This document shows, piece by piece, positions 35,948 to 46,600 of a DNA stretch of 64,000 nt (positions within the stretch are counted from its first letter, which is position 1; each line of letters opens with the position of its first letter). The notes below the pieces were generated by a model. That model had not been told where the DNA came from, did no database searches, and saw only the letters and a list, made by a program, of their open reading frames with translations. Source of the stretch: Sipunculus nudus (taxonomy: Eukaryota; Annelida; Sipuncula; Golfingiida; Sipunculidae); assembly GCA_026874595.1 (NCBI GenBank), contig CM049317.1, positions 14,624,882 through 14,688,881 of the forward strand. Direction: 5' to 3'. Both the position numbers and the translations under genes were made by a program.

Positions 35948-36260
35948 ACCGGCTTCAGTGGCTCAGGGGTAGAGCACATGACTCAAAGCCGGGAGGTCGT
36001 GAGTTCAAATCTTAGAAGAGGCAGTGAGATTTTCACGGTTGGCCCTTACCAAGGGTTAGCGCTCTGCGGGCTTAATTGGAAAGCTGTGGCCAACAGCCGT
36101 GTATCACTAAAGAATGAGTGCGTCTTTGGAGGTGGGTGTGGGGATGGAGGGGGGGGGGTCATCGGGTTTATGAACAAGCAATGGGGCTTATTACAAACCC
36201 AGGACCCGCAGGTGCGGTAGACACCGGGCCTGGGTGACACCAAGATACAAAAAAATATAG
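35948..36260 (+). mobile_element. tRNA-derived SINE candidate
   Basis: An A box TGGCTCAGGGGTAGAGCA (35959-35976) and a B box GAGTTCAAATC (36001-36011) stand about 25 bases apart in a tRNA-like head that begins GGCTTCAGTGGCTCAGGGG. An unrelated body follows to about 36260. A true tRNA is unlikely because the acceptor stem does not pair. The 3' end and flanking duplications were not resolved. Confidence 0.6.
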
Positions 36261-36516
36261 GATAGGAAGCGAGCGCTATCGCCCTGTAACGTAGTCCCAA
36301 ACCGAAATGGAACTCTGCAGATGTACATACTTTGATTAAGAATTAGATAAGAGAGCATAAAAATGGAGGCGGTTACCAAAACAAAATCTTAAAAAAAACT
36401 CTTGCGCATAGAAGAAAAAAGCTCACACCATAAACTTGACCTTCTTTCCTTTCCGCTCCTATTGATCATGCATGCTTAATCATCATTCTACTTATACATG
36501 GTTGTAACATTCCACT

Positions 36517-36727
36517 GCAGGCGCGGATCCAGGGGGGGGTTCGGGGTCTAGATCCCCCCCCCCCCCCTCTCAACCAACGACCTTTTTTTTAGACAAATCG
36601 TATGCATGACAGGGGGTTTTGGGGGTCGAGACCCCCTCTGCTCTTAACCAACGACCTTTTTTCAGACAATTTTTGTGCATGACACCCGTTGACCCCCCCC
36701 TGCAAAAAATCCTGGATCCGCGCCTGC
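36517..36727 (+). mobile_element. Small inverted-repeat element (GGCGCGGATCC family), copy 2
   Basis: Perfect 17-bp terminal inverted repeats: GCAGGCGCGGATCCAGG at the left and CCTGGATCCGCGCCTGC at the right. ACT on both sides is a possible 3-bp target duplication. The interior holds two tandem units of about 75 bp, each with CAACCAACGACC, a T-run, AGACAA and GCATGACA. Related to 8855-9028. Superfamily not decided. Confidence 0.8.
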
Positions 36728-37560
36728 ACTCTTCACATCACGTTATAGTTGAAAGGCCTGTTATCTCAACTAACTATTCTGGAAAGCATGAAGCACCTTT
36801 AATGTTAATAATTGATTAATTTGTTCAAAGAGAAATGAACCATATACAGCCAATATTAATTAAACATATTAGCCATGCTGTATTTGCATGTATAATGACT
36901 CAGGTCTGTGGACTTTCACGAACATATTTTCACCTCCTGATTGCAAAATAGGGCAGTGAATAGCACAGTAAGGTTCTTCCATCAGTTCCATTGTCAAATA
37001 TTCAATACCTATGGAAATATGTTAAATCGCACAGTTGTGTATATATAGTGTTATAATTATAGGTAACTGCAGGAGCAATGTATGGACTCCACATTGCGTC
37101 AGTCACTCAGGAGTCAATTGAGGAGTCCATTCTTATGGGCTACTTATACAACTAAACTGTATGTGTAGTCGTAGGAATACCTGATTAACCCCCCCCCCCC
37201 CCCACAAGGAGCCAACGAAATCAAGCTTTCCCTTATTTCTGCAAAATGTCACGCCTCAGTAACACGGGTTCACCTGGTCAGGTTCACTTTGCATTAGCAC
37301 AGGCTGGGCCTAATAGCTATGAATGGAGCATTATCCCCGTGGACAAAGGAATCGCCCTTTGTCACAATATTTTGTACTCCTTTGAATTAAGAATATATTA
37401 CGGAGATCCAGATTTACTTCCAAAATCAAACATGGCTTGATCCATGTGCATGTTTGTTCTTGGGTGTTATCCTTACCCGTGACAAACGTTCTTACAAACC
37501 AGCCACCGAACAAACAACCCAAGGGGAAAAGATAATACCTTCTTTGCGAGGGTATTAAGA
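36728..37560. other. Unassigned sequence
   Basis: Nothing recognised apart from a C-run at about 37189-37203. Confidence 0.4.
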
Positions 37561-37904
37561 TAGCATTCCAAATGTGCGTATGCAGCACGTACGTGTTAGG
37601 CTATGTATGCGCAAGCAGCTAGGAATCGCACCTATTATATTCTCTCAAAATGATTCCATATATAGACGTATGGGTAGCTCAGGGTAGCGATTAAACAGCA
37701 GACGCAAGATAACGGACGGAAAAATTCCAAAGTTTGACATCAGTGATAAAGTATTCCTAATGCAGATGGTTTCTCTACCCCTGCAGCTATATACTGTAGC
37801 TGGATACGTACTGCATACGGATACGTATTAATGGAATCACAGCCGTCCGTTTTCTAGCTGCATCACGCATATGTACTGCATACGCATTTATATATGGAAT
37901 GCTA
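37561..37904. mobile_element. 344-bp inverted-repeat (MITE-like) element
   Basis: The ends TAGCATTCCA and TGGAATGCTA are inverted. Further in, TGCGTATGCAG with GCAGCTAG on the left is mirrored on the right by CTGCATACGCA and CTAGCTGC. ACGGACGG/CCGTCCGT also pair across the centre. No clear target duplication, no coding. Confidence 0.6.
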
Positions 37905-38409
37905 GCCTAATAATGCAAATCTCTACTCGCTGCCCTGAATGGCCATGGAAATAAAATGACATGTTCTGCAAAGCCCCATAAGGTACTTGCATAATAGACC
38001 TGATATTATCTCTTTAACGAAAATAATAAAATGTTTCTAGTTTCAGTGAAACCAGGTTTTACCTTTTGTCACACCACACACGCAACGGACATATATTTCA
38101 TCGACTAACTCCGACTCATTGACCTCCCGGCTCTGGAGCCGGCTTCTTCGTGAATGTTCCAGTCAACGAATGATCTTAAGAATTCTTCACATGGAAATTA
38201 CCAGCTAAGCCTCCCAGAAGTTTCTACACCTCCAGAATCTTCCGTCAGCTAATCATAACAAATCACAGTCCAACATTAACAAACGGATCTACGGATCAAG
38301 ACAACTGCATGATGATATAAATAAACACAACATTATTAAATATTATTAACTATGTTTCAAATATCTTATTATTTTATGAGGCTTCCACTTAACATAAACT
38401 GACCTGGTA
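37905..38409. other. Unassigned sequence 5' of the LTR element
   Basis: No gene or repeat recognised. Confidence 0.4.
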
Positions 38410-38413
38410 ATAC
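38410..38413 (+). repeat. Target-site duplication of LTR element, left
   Basis: ATAC, repeated at 45068-45071. Five bases (AATAC) match if the terminal A of the LTR is counted as shared. Confidence 0.85.
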
Positions 38414-38617
38414 TGTCATCATTTTAAATTTTGAGACACGTATTTTTAAAGGACACATTTATTTTAATTATGAGACACATAAAAAAACACCTTGTGATGG
38501 CCACGCTACCAGAGGGAATGACTGGTAATCGGGGCTGGAAAAAGAATAAATGGCGGTCAGCCGGACTCGAGCTTGCTTTTGTGTTTTAATTCCCGATATG
38601 TAATTTAAAAGTTGACA
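38414..38617 (+). repeat. 5' LTR
   Basis: Begins TGTCATCA and ends GTTGACA. It contains AATAAA at 38545-38550. It differs from the 3' LTR by an A/G change, an extra CA in GGACACATTT, and one missing G after the A-run near 38487. Confidence 0.95.
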
Positions 38618-38622
38618 TATTG

Positions 38623-38640
38623 TGGTGGCAGCGGTGGGAT
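38623..38640 (+). other. Primer-binding site, complementary to tRNA-Leu
   Basis: TGGTGGCAGCGGTGGGAT starts five bases after the LTR. Its complement ends in CCA and matches the 3' end of animal tRNA-Leu(AAG-type) as I recall it, over all 18 positions. Confidence 0.85.
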
Positions 38641-38681
38641 CACGAGGAAACACCCACATGAACTGAAAGCTGGACAATCCG

Positions 38682-40011
38682 ATGTTTAACACACGAAGTG
38701 GTAAGCGGTTTAGTCGCTTTTCTGTCGTATCTGTAGACGATAATACCAGTGGCAGTGAAATTCCTGACCCTGTGCATGACATTGTTATTGATAGAACCAT
38801 GGCCGATTCCCCGTTTCAAGTAGCAAAACCGTGCGAGTTCTCAGGTGACCAAGATTTAGAAAAATGGTGCAGACAATTTGAGCGTATTGCCAAAGCTAAT
38901 AACTTGCCAGAGCAGAAGTATAATATAATAATGCCAGCTTACATTACAGGAAGGGCGGCAGACTTGCTAGAGAAGCTCGATCTGGAAAATATGAGTTATA
39001 CGGACCTAAAGAAAAATCTAGCCGCCCTACTAAATCCAGAAGAATCACAAAGGCTACATTTGAGTGATCTATTCATCAAAAAGATGGGTGATAATGACAC
39101 TGTTGAAGATTACAGTAGGCAAATCATCGTATTAGTAAAGAAGGCCTACGGAGAAAAATTTCCTCAGGAACATTTGCTTACACTTCAGCGTGAACACTTC
39201 CTTCACGGACTTAATGATAAATTGAGAAAACCTGTGTTAGGCCATGCGCCCAAGACGTTTGAAGACGCTCTTCATTGGGCAAAGTATGAAGAAGCATTAG
39301 AGACTTACGACAAAAGAAACGGCCCAAGAAATCTCGATCAGGTCGGAGGTGACCATTTACATACCACATTGTTGCACTGTCTTAAAATCCTCCTTTACCA
39401 CGGCCAGACATGTTGAGTAATTGCTACTGTACGACGTGCAACACACGAACGGTAGAAGCAGAATGTGTCCTGGCCGCCTGAGAGACCGGTGTTATGCTAG
39501 GAGCAGGGTGGATCGCTGCTGCAGCGGGAGCGCTCGACGCGCACTCGGTCCGCTGCAGCTGTGAAGACTTAACTGAAGAACTCAAAGAGCTTAGAGTTTC
39601 TAAAAATCAGGCCGCAAGCAGTCAACCTCCTGATGTAAACACAAACTACAGACCACAAACTGGAAGACCACAGTATCGCTGGCCCAGCCGAACTGCACAT
39701 GGTAGACCTATATATCATTTTTGCCGGAGGCCAGGACATATATCAAGGCATCGTGCCGTGAATGGATCGCGCAGACAACAGCGGCGCCACCTGGCCACTT
39801 GGTGAACCAAGCTATTCACAGATACCCTTACACCTATGCGCCTCACCCTTACAGTGGTCCACATAACTTCCAGGCCATGCCAGTGCACCCGGTACCTGGC
39901 CAGTTTGCAGCCCCTGCCAGTTATTTAAACCAGACACAGCCTCCTGCAGCCGACCCGGGCAGGATGGCAGCAACACCAGGTCAACAGGATCCACAAAATC
40001 AGCCTCAGTGA
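38682..40011 (+). pseudogene. gag: gag of the Ty3/gypsy element, frameshifted
   Basis: An open Gag of 244 codons (38682-39416) has the usual retrotransposon capsid-like pattern, with FSGDQDLEKWCRQFE near its start and LHGLNDKLRKPV near its end. The C-terminal part continues in other frames: 39494-39805, then about 39754-40011. A zinc knuckle is recognisable at 39713-39756, but the first ligand is Tyr (39713-39715). The last Cys codon (39754-39756) lies in a different frame from the rest, so a frame break falls inside the motif. A GC-rich 39385-39545 stretch is not readable as Gag in any one frame. The last frame ends at TGA 40009-40011, and pol is open in the -1 frame across that stop. Confidence 0.85.
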
Positions 40012-43000
40012 CTTGTAAGAACTGTGTTTTTGTTCATTTGCAGTTAAATAATCAACATGTTCAATCATGCATCGATACAGGATCTAGCATTACTTTGGTC
40101 AGTAGTGAATTTTACAGAACTATGTGTATCCCACCTGTATTGCAGGCCTGTACAAATATTAAGGCTACATCTGTAACTGGTGATCCTTTGTTGATTGAAG
40201 GAGTTGTAGGTCTACAGTATGAGTTATCACCGGATAAATCCTTAGTATACCCCATACTTGTGATAAGAAATACGGATGGCAATTTGTCTAGCATATTGGG
40301 TACTGATTTTCTGACAACTGCTGGTATTGAGGTTAATTTTGCAAACAAATCTGTGAAATGTGCTGATTGTGTAATGCCTAGTATATTTCCACATTACACA
40401 TGTACAGTTACTCAAGGATTTAATAAAACAAATGTCAAGTCATACACTGTAACAGCCAGTGAAACTTTTGAAGTTCCTCCTAGATCAGAAGCCATCATAG
40501 TTGGCAGGATTATGGCTGAAAATGTTCAAAATGCATCTTGTTTTGTTGATAAACATGAAGGCATTGTGTATCCTGCCCAGAAGTTTCAAGATAGATATAA
40601 CTTGTTTTGTGCTAGAGTTTTAGCCAAAATGACACCGTGTGGTGATAACATTTACAGTATACCTGTCAGAGTAGCAAATTTTCAGGAGACTCCTGTCAAG
40701 ATTTACAATCATTCTAATCTTGCATGTTTCATCCCTGAGCATGTTGATACAGTTGAGTATTGTAGAACACCTGGTCATGATCTTGAACACACTAAACATG
40801 ACTCTGACAGAATTTCAAGTGTGAATATTGAGACTGATATGTTAATTGCAGACCAAAATGATACATTACTTAATTTACTGTCAGAATACAGTGATGTATA
40901 TGCTGCTTCTGTTGATCAGCTGGGCAGAACAAACATAGCTCAGCATAACATTAATACTGGAGATGCTCGACCAATTTTACAGCGTCCATACATACTGCCC
41001 TATGCCCAGGGAGAGTCTGTTAAAACCCAGAGAGATCAGATGTTAGCAAATAAAATTATTGAGAGGTCATCAAGCCCATGGGCATCACCCATTGTTGTAG
41101 TGAAAAAGAAAAACGGCGAGGACAGATTTTGTGTTGATTATCGTTCATTGAACGCTGTTACGAAATCTGATGTTTACCCTTTGCCTCGTGTTGATGAGAT
41201 GCTGGATCTGTTAGGTGGGGCCAAGTATTTCTCATGTCTTGACTTTAGGTGCGGATATTGGCAAATGGAGTTAAACCCCTAAGATCGTGAAAAGACTGCA
41301 TTCACATCTCCTTCCGGGTTGTATCAATTTCAAGTTTTACCCTTCGGTCTTGCATCTGGACCCTTTAGCTATCAGCGCCTGATGTCAATATTGCTTAGTG
41401 GCTTACAATGGCGCACCTGTTTAATCTACCTTGACGACGTGCTGGTCATGTCAAAGACATTTGATGAACACATTAATAGACTGCGTGAGATCTTTGAACG
41501 ACTAAAGGCAGCCAAACTTCGTTTAAATCCTGCAAAGTGTCACTTTTGTAAGACATCCGTTCTTTATTTGGGACATGTGGTGACCCCTTCCGGCGTAAGT
41601 CCAGATCCATCAAAGTTAGCAGCTGTGAAACAATACCCTCGGCCTCAGTCAGTTTCTGTTGTCCGTGCTTTTGTCGGACTGGCGTCATATTATAGGCGTT
41701 TTATTTGTGGATTTGCTAAAATTGCTGCACCCTACATAGGTTACAGAGCAAAAATCGCCAATTTCATTGGGATGCCGAATGTGAGGAGTCATTTATAAGA
41801 CTGAAGGAAACCCTCTTAGAGGCTCCTGTGTTGCAGTACCCAGATTTCAGTTGTGATTTTGTGCTAGAACAGATGCTTGTGAACGCGGGATTGGTGGTGT
41901 TTTATCCCAGAATGGAAACTTTTAAGGTTGTGTGTTACGCCAGTAGAACTTTGAACAAACATGAGCTAAATTACAGCACTATTGAAAAAGAGTGCTTAGC
42001 TATTGTGTGGGCCATTAAATATTTTAGACCTTATTTATATGGCTGCAAATTCTTGGTCAAATCAGACCATAAGCCACTTCAGTGGTTGCGAAATCTCAAA
42101 AATCCTGCTGGGCGACTTGCTCGATGGGTGCTCACACTTCAAGAATATGATTTTGAGGTTACACATCGTCCGGGGTCCATGAATAAAAACGCAGACGGAT
42201 TATCCAGGGGTCCATTGTGTAATTCTGATATAGGCCAGGACTCACCAGATGAGGTCCCAACTTACCACATAGCTGTAACTGAAGACAGTATTTTGCAATA
42301 CCAACAGCAGGACCATGACTTACAGCCAATCATAAATATGTTACAAGATGGTGCTAGTGAAAATGAATACAGTAAGGAAGGCAATGTTCTTATATCAGGG
42401 ACTTTGTACCATAAACTTGAAGATGATAAAAATGGTTTGACCTTGTATTGTTATGTAGTGCCAAAGATATTGCAGCCAGACGTGATTTTTGGCTGTCATG
42501 ATGAAGTTGTTAGTGGACACCTAGGATTTGACAAAACATATGACAAAATTAGAAAGCGTTACTATTGGAAGGGAATGAGGCAACATGTTTTAGAATATTG
42601 TAAGTCATGCCCTGACTGTCAAGCCAGGAAAACTCCCACTCATCGTGTGAAGACACCCATGATGCCTATGCCTGTAGTAGACATGCCTTTTGATCGCTTG
42701 GCTATTGACGTTCTTGGCCCCCTGCCTTTGACAGAGGACGGTAATAAATATGTAGTTGTATGTACAGACTACCTGACACGCTGGCCTGAAGCTTTTGCAG
42801 TGCCTAATGTAACAGCAAAGACTGTAGCCAGATTATTTGTAGAAGAGATAGTGTGCCGTCATGGGGCACCTAAGGTTTTGCTGTCTGACCAAGGTAGTAA
42901 CTTTCTTTCTACCCTTGTTAAGGAAGTCTGTGTCTTACTTGGTACTTCCAGGGTGCACACCAGTCCATATCATCCCCAGACTGATGGACTAGTAGAAAGA

Positions 43001-43602
43001 ATGAATAAGAACTTAGCTGATATGATCTCCATGTATGTAAAGAAGATCATAATGATTGGGACGGGTTTTTACCCTTTGCCTTGTTTGCCTATCGGACCAG
43101 CACACAATCATTAGTCAGAGAGACCCCATTTTTTTTTTTATTGTATGGACGTTATGCTAGTCTACATATGGATGTTTCTCTCAGGTCGCCATATCGGTTA
43201 CTGGCCGACCAAGGAAATTACAAAGATTATTTGACCTTAGTGTTGCCTAAGGCTCAGCGTTTAGCTAAAGAAGCCCTGCAGAAAAGTCAGGAAAGACATA
43301 AACGTATGTATGACAAAATGTCCAGGGAACCAGCCTATCAGATTGGGGAGCAGGTTTACATATACAACCCCTCTATCATCAAGGGTCAAACATCAAAATT
43401 CAGACACCCTTGGCACGGCCCATACACTGTGTTGAGATATTCTTCCCCAGTAAATCTTGAGTTAGAGGGTCCTGGTTGCAAAACAAGTATTGTGCATGTA
43501 AATCGTGTTAAGCCAGCCTTTAACCGTGTTTCTGTGGAGTCAAGTTCTGACTCGGATGATGAGTGGAGCTCCAGTGATGAGATTCCTTTAGCACAGTTGT
43601 AA
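40008..43602 (+). pseudogene. pol: pol of the Ty3/gypsy element (PR-RT-RH-IN), with stop and frameshifts
   Basis: Protease has CIDTGSS and ILGTDFL. Reverse transcriptase has SPWASPIVVVKKK, LDFRCGYW, VLPFGLASGP and the catalytic YLDD. RNase H has YASRTLNK, NYSTIEKECLAIVW and DHKPL. Integrase has an HHCC domain (GHLGF...CPDCQ), a DDE core at AIDVLG, SDQGSNF and LVERMN, and a GPY/F-type WHGPYTV module. It ends at 43602 after an acidic serine-rich tail. Lesions: an in-frame TAA at 41280-41282 in reverse transcriptase; a one-base loss near 41733; two opposite one-base changes near 41868 and 41922 that scramble about 18 residues covering the first RNase H catalytic motif; and a one-base loss near 43044 in integrase. 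All indels sit in short homopolymers, so assembly error is a possible alternative. Confidence 0.95.
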
Positions 43603-44852
43603 ACTAACTTAGATTAAGATCAGCTGTCTTTTCTAGGCTTATGCTTGTTTATTTACCTGTCATAGTACCATTCTGGTAGTTCTATTTGACATAAGACTAA
43701 CAAAGTGTGTAATTGAATAACTTTCAAAGCAAAGTTTGTACTTGTAATGATATACTAAGGTACAATTTTTAAATCGTAATTTAGATTACCTCTCATATGC
43801 ATGTTACATTCCGTTATGTTAACTGTTTTTAGTGTAAAGTTGACAAAATGCTGAGTCTTGCTGACTTAAAGGTATATTCGCTCATCGTGTTGAATATAAG
43901 TTGTCGCTTATTTACCGATCACTTGTACTTATGTAGACAAAAACTCATCATCTTGGTGTTGACACACTTAATATATGTTATGGTGGTTCCTATAATAGTT
44001 CCAGTTAAATTGTTTGCATAGATCTTTTATCTTACCTAGCCTATATTTTGTGCTTGATTTATTGACAAATCTGTGTTAATAACCACTCTATCCAGGACAA
44101 CCAGTACATAATACCTGTATTTCAAAGATGTGTAAATTAATATCAATATCATCCCAACTATAAGATTCTGTTGTCTATTAGATGTTTGTACTTTTGGTAC
44201 TTTTATAGGCGAAAATGAGTCCGGTGGTCTTTGTAAGTTAGTAGGGGACTACACAGGACAAGTATATCACCTACCAGTATTGTATAGAGAGTGTACTATC
44301 TCACTTTGAACTTCCTGGCAGAGAATATGGCCCCATGTTATTTTAGGTGATTATATTACAGGTCCCAAGGACAAAATAGTGTGGTGATCCCACTGGTTCG
44401 TCTTTTCCTGTGTTGTTTATTCACATATGTTGATGATGTATGTATATTATGGTGCTGAAGTTACTGTATGGTTTTTGGTCTCAAGATGTGAGAAGTACAG
44501 TTTTACCGTTGAATAGAAGGGTATTCCAGGTGAATTGGTGTGATATGTGATTGGAAACAGGAGAATATTGAGTGCTAGGAATTATCATATCTGTATCAAA
44601 AAAAAAATGGAGATTTGGTATACGCACTACAGTCAGTCAATAGTGGTCTTTTACTGGGCTGAACTGTTATTTATGTTTTGATGTCTTGTATTTGTTTAAT
44701 AATATTGTCGTATTCTTGTTATGTAAAAGGGACACTGTATGTGTATTGTCTAACTGGAAACTCCACTGTCTGTTCCTTTTCATACATGCTACCCTAGTCT
44801 GATCTGAAGATCAGTGTTATTAACATTAATTTAAAAGATTTGGCCTTCTCTT
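43603..44852 (+). other. 3' non-coding region of the LTR element
   Basis: 1.25 kb between the integrase stop and the polypurine tract. No open frame or envelope-like features on the plus strand. Could be untranslated RNA or the remains of an extra gene. Confidence 0.7.
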
Positions 44853-44864
44853 AGGAGGGAGGAG
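44853..44864 (+). other. Polypurine tract
   Basis: AGGAGGGAGGAG, all purine, directly abuts the 3' LTR, as expected for the plus-strand primer. Confidence 0.92.
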
Positions 44865-45067
44865 TGTCATCATTTTAAATTTTGAGACACGTATTTTTGA
44901 AGGACATTTATTTTAATTATGAGACACATAAAAAAGACACCTTGTGATGGCCACGCTACCAGAGGGAATGACTGGTAATCGGGGCTGGAAAAAGAATAAA
45001 TGGCGGTCAGCCGGACTCGAGCTTGCTTTTGTGTTTTAATTCCCGATATGTAATTTAAAAGTTGACA
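44865..45067 (+). repeat. 3' LTR
   Basis: 203 bp, TGTCATCA...GTTGACA, with AATAAA at 44995-45000. Nearly identical to the 5' LTR. Confidence 0.95.
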
Positions 45068-45071
45068 ATAC
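45068..45071 (+). repeat. Target-site duplication of LTR element, right
   Basis: ATAC, matching 38410-38413. Confidence 0.85.
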
Positions 45072-45399
45072 ATTTGTGTCACCTTTTTAGCTGTATATAG
45101 GCATTACCGTGCAATGCCGTGGTATATTGTCGTTGTTTCTTCTAGGGTCTCTCTGGGTCTCCTGAAGTTTAACTAACCTTGAAGTAACTGTATAGCTACC
45201 AGCGAACCGGATTGAAGTGGTTAATACGTAGCTGGTAAGAAGCATGTACAGGGGAGGCATCCCGACTAAATGACAGAGCAGAGAAATTAATAAGCACTAA
45301 AGGCCAGCCGGTGCATGCATGGCTCCTAGATGCCTCTAGAATACAACTGTACCAGGGTATGTTAGTCACTGATCACATAGTACACATCTGACGGGTCAC

Positions 45400-45660
45400 A
45401 TCATCTTTTCCCTTCCACGTGGCACTCTCACATCGGTAGGCTCGGTGTTTCCAACCTAATGATAACCTACATTGAATATGATGGTCTTGCACAATACTGA
45501 CGTGAGCATAAACCTAGACTCATATAAAAAAAGTTATGAAGTACAAGTACATCTCAAGTGGACCAGATCTCAATTGTCACGTGATGAACAAAATATACCT
45601 GAAAGTGCCTATGCATGCCAGTATTTAATATAGAAAACCTCTTTGTGGTTGCGTAACTTT
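45400..45660 (+). repeat. Dispersed repeat, copy D
   Basis: CCCTTCCACGTGGCACTCTC, then GACCAGATCTCAATTGTCAC and ACAAAATATACCTGAAAGT, then a CTCTTTG tail. The order matches 62157-62345. A further AAACCTCTTAGTGAGTATTA tail piece lies at about 46043. Confidence 0.65.
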
Positions 45661-46557
45661 ATTTCCTCCCCAATGCGAAGATTCCAATGTATAAACATAA
45701 AAAAAAAGTGCAATCACATCACGATTAACAAAAATGACAAATAACATATATAAGTACATATAGAATTGTCTCATCAATTCAGGTCTAAAAAGTACTGTAT
45801 TATACAATCTAAATAAATCATGTAAGATCTGATAACATCTAAGAGTATCCAGTATAAATAGATCGAGGGTTGGCGCCATATAAGAAGACCAATTGCATTT
45901 CCCAGGTTATATCCGCTAGGTGGCTTCCCTAATAAATGCATCAAAACCTGCCTCACAGTTATTTCAGTAATCACTGATTGTTACTGGAAAAGCGTCTGTA
46001 ATAATATATAACTGACAGTACAATGCCAGGAGCTATTCTGGAAAACCTCTTAGTGAGTATTATCTTTTTATTTGCCGTCCTTACAGAGTGTTATCTTGGA
46101 ATAGTCTGCTGTGAAAACTGTCAGGCTGTTATGATCTGAAAGTATCCAGCAAACCTATACCAAACTTGAATGAACCAGTCTCGGCTGCTCTATTCCTAGT
46201 AGGTGTGTGTGTGTGTGTGTGTGTGTGTAGGACTAGGAGGACATTGGGCCAGACAGCGTGGTGATATTTTCCTCAGCTCCATCCGTTCTATTTACACACT
46301 CCTTCCTTTCCGCATAGGCTCTCAGCCATGTTTTATTTAATATCCTAGAGTGTACAATTATCTGAGACTTCTATGTAGGTAATCGCGTACTATTTATGTA
46401 TATGTTCAGCATTTTACAGTTTTACAATGTATACAATTGAAATTTGCCTTATATGTGTATACAATTGAAATGTTAACTGGATCATGGACCCTATTGAAAA
46501 TCAGCATATTGTGCTGAATAGGCCATCCTGGAGAAACATCTTTGAAATAAATAAATT

Positions 46558-46600
<43 letters not shown>

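Larger units (their letters stand above)
38414..45067 (+). mobile_element. Ty3/gypsy LTR retrotransposon, full length but coding-defective
   Basis: A 6654-bp element with 204- and 203-bp LTRs, a tRNA-Leu primer-binding site, gag, protease, reverse transcriptase, RNase H and integrase in Ty3/gypsy order, a polypurine tract and a 4-bp target duplication. The LTRs differ by one substitution and two short indels, so the insertion is recent. The reading frames are interrupted by one stop and several single-base shifts, so this copy should not make a full Gag-Pol. About 1.25 kb without a gene separates integrase from the polypurine tract. No envelope-like gene is present. The tRNA-Leu primer is a feature I recall for the bivalve Steamer group, but clade assignment needs a tree. 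It lies 3.1 kb upstream of the lectin gene in the opposite direction. Confidence 0.96.

Noticed and set aside
35948-36020. Functional tRNA gene
   Set aside because: A and B boxes are present, but the acceptor stem does not pair and the sequence continues as a SINE-like body.
36517-36727. CACTA (EnSpm) transposon
   Set aside because: CACT precedes the left end, but the right end does not give the matching AGTG, and the simplest reading is a GCAGG-ended repeat.
39990-40015. Programmed -1 frameshift signal at the gag-pol overlap
   Set aside because: The frames do relate by -1, but no canonical X XXY YYZ slippery heptamer was found (the nearest, ACAAAAT, does not qualify), and the gag frame is already broken upstream.
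43603-44852. Possible envelope gene downstream of integrase
   Set aside because: No open frame, signal peptide or membrane segment on the plus strand.
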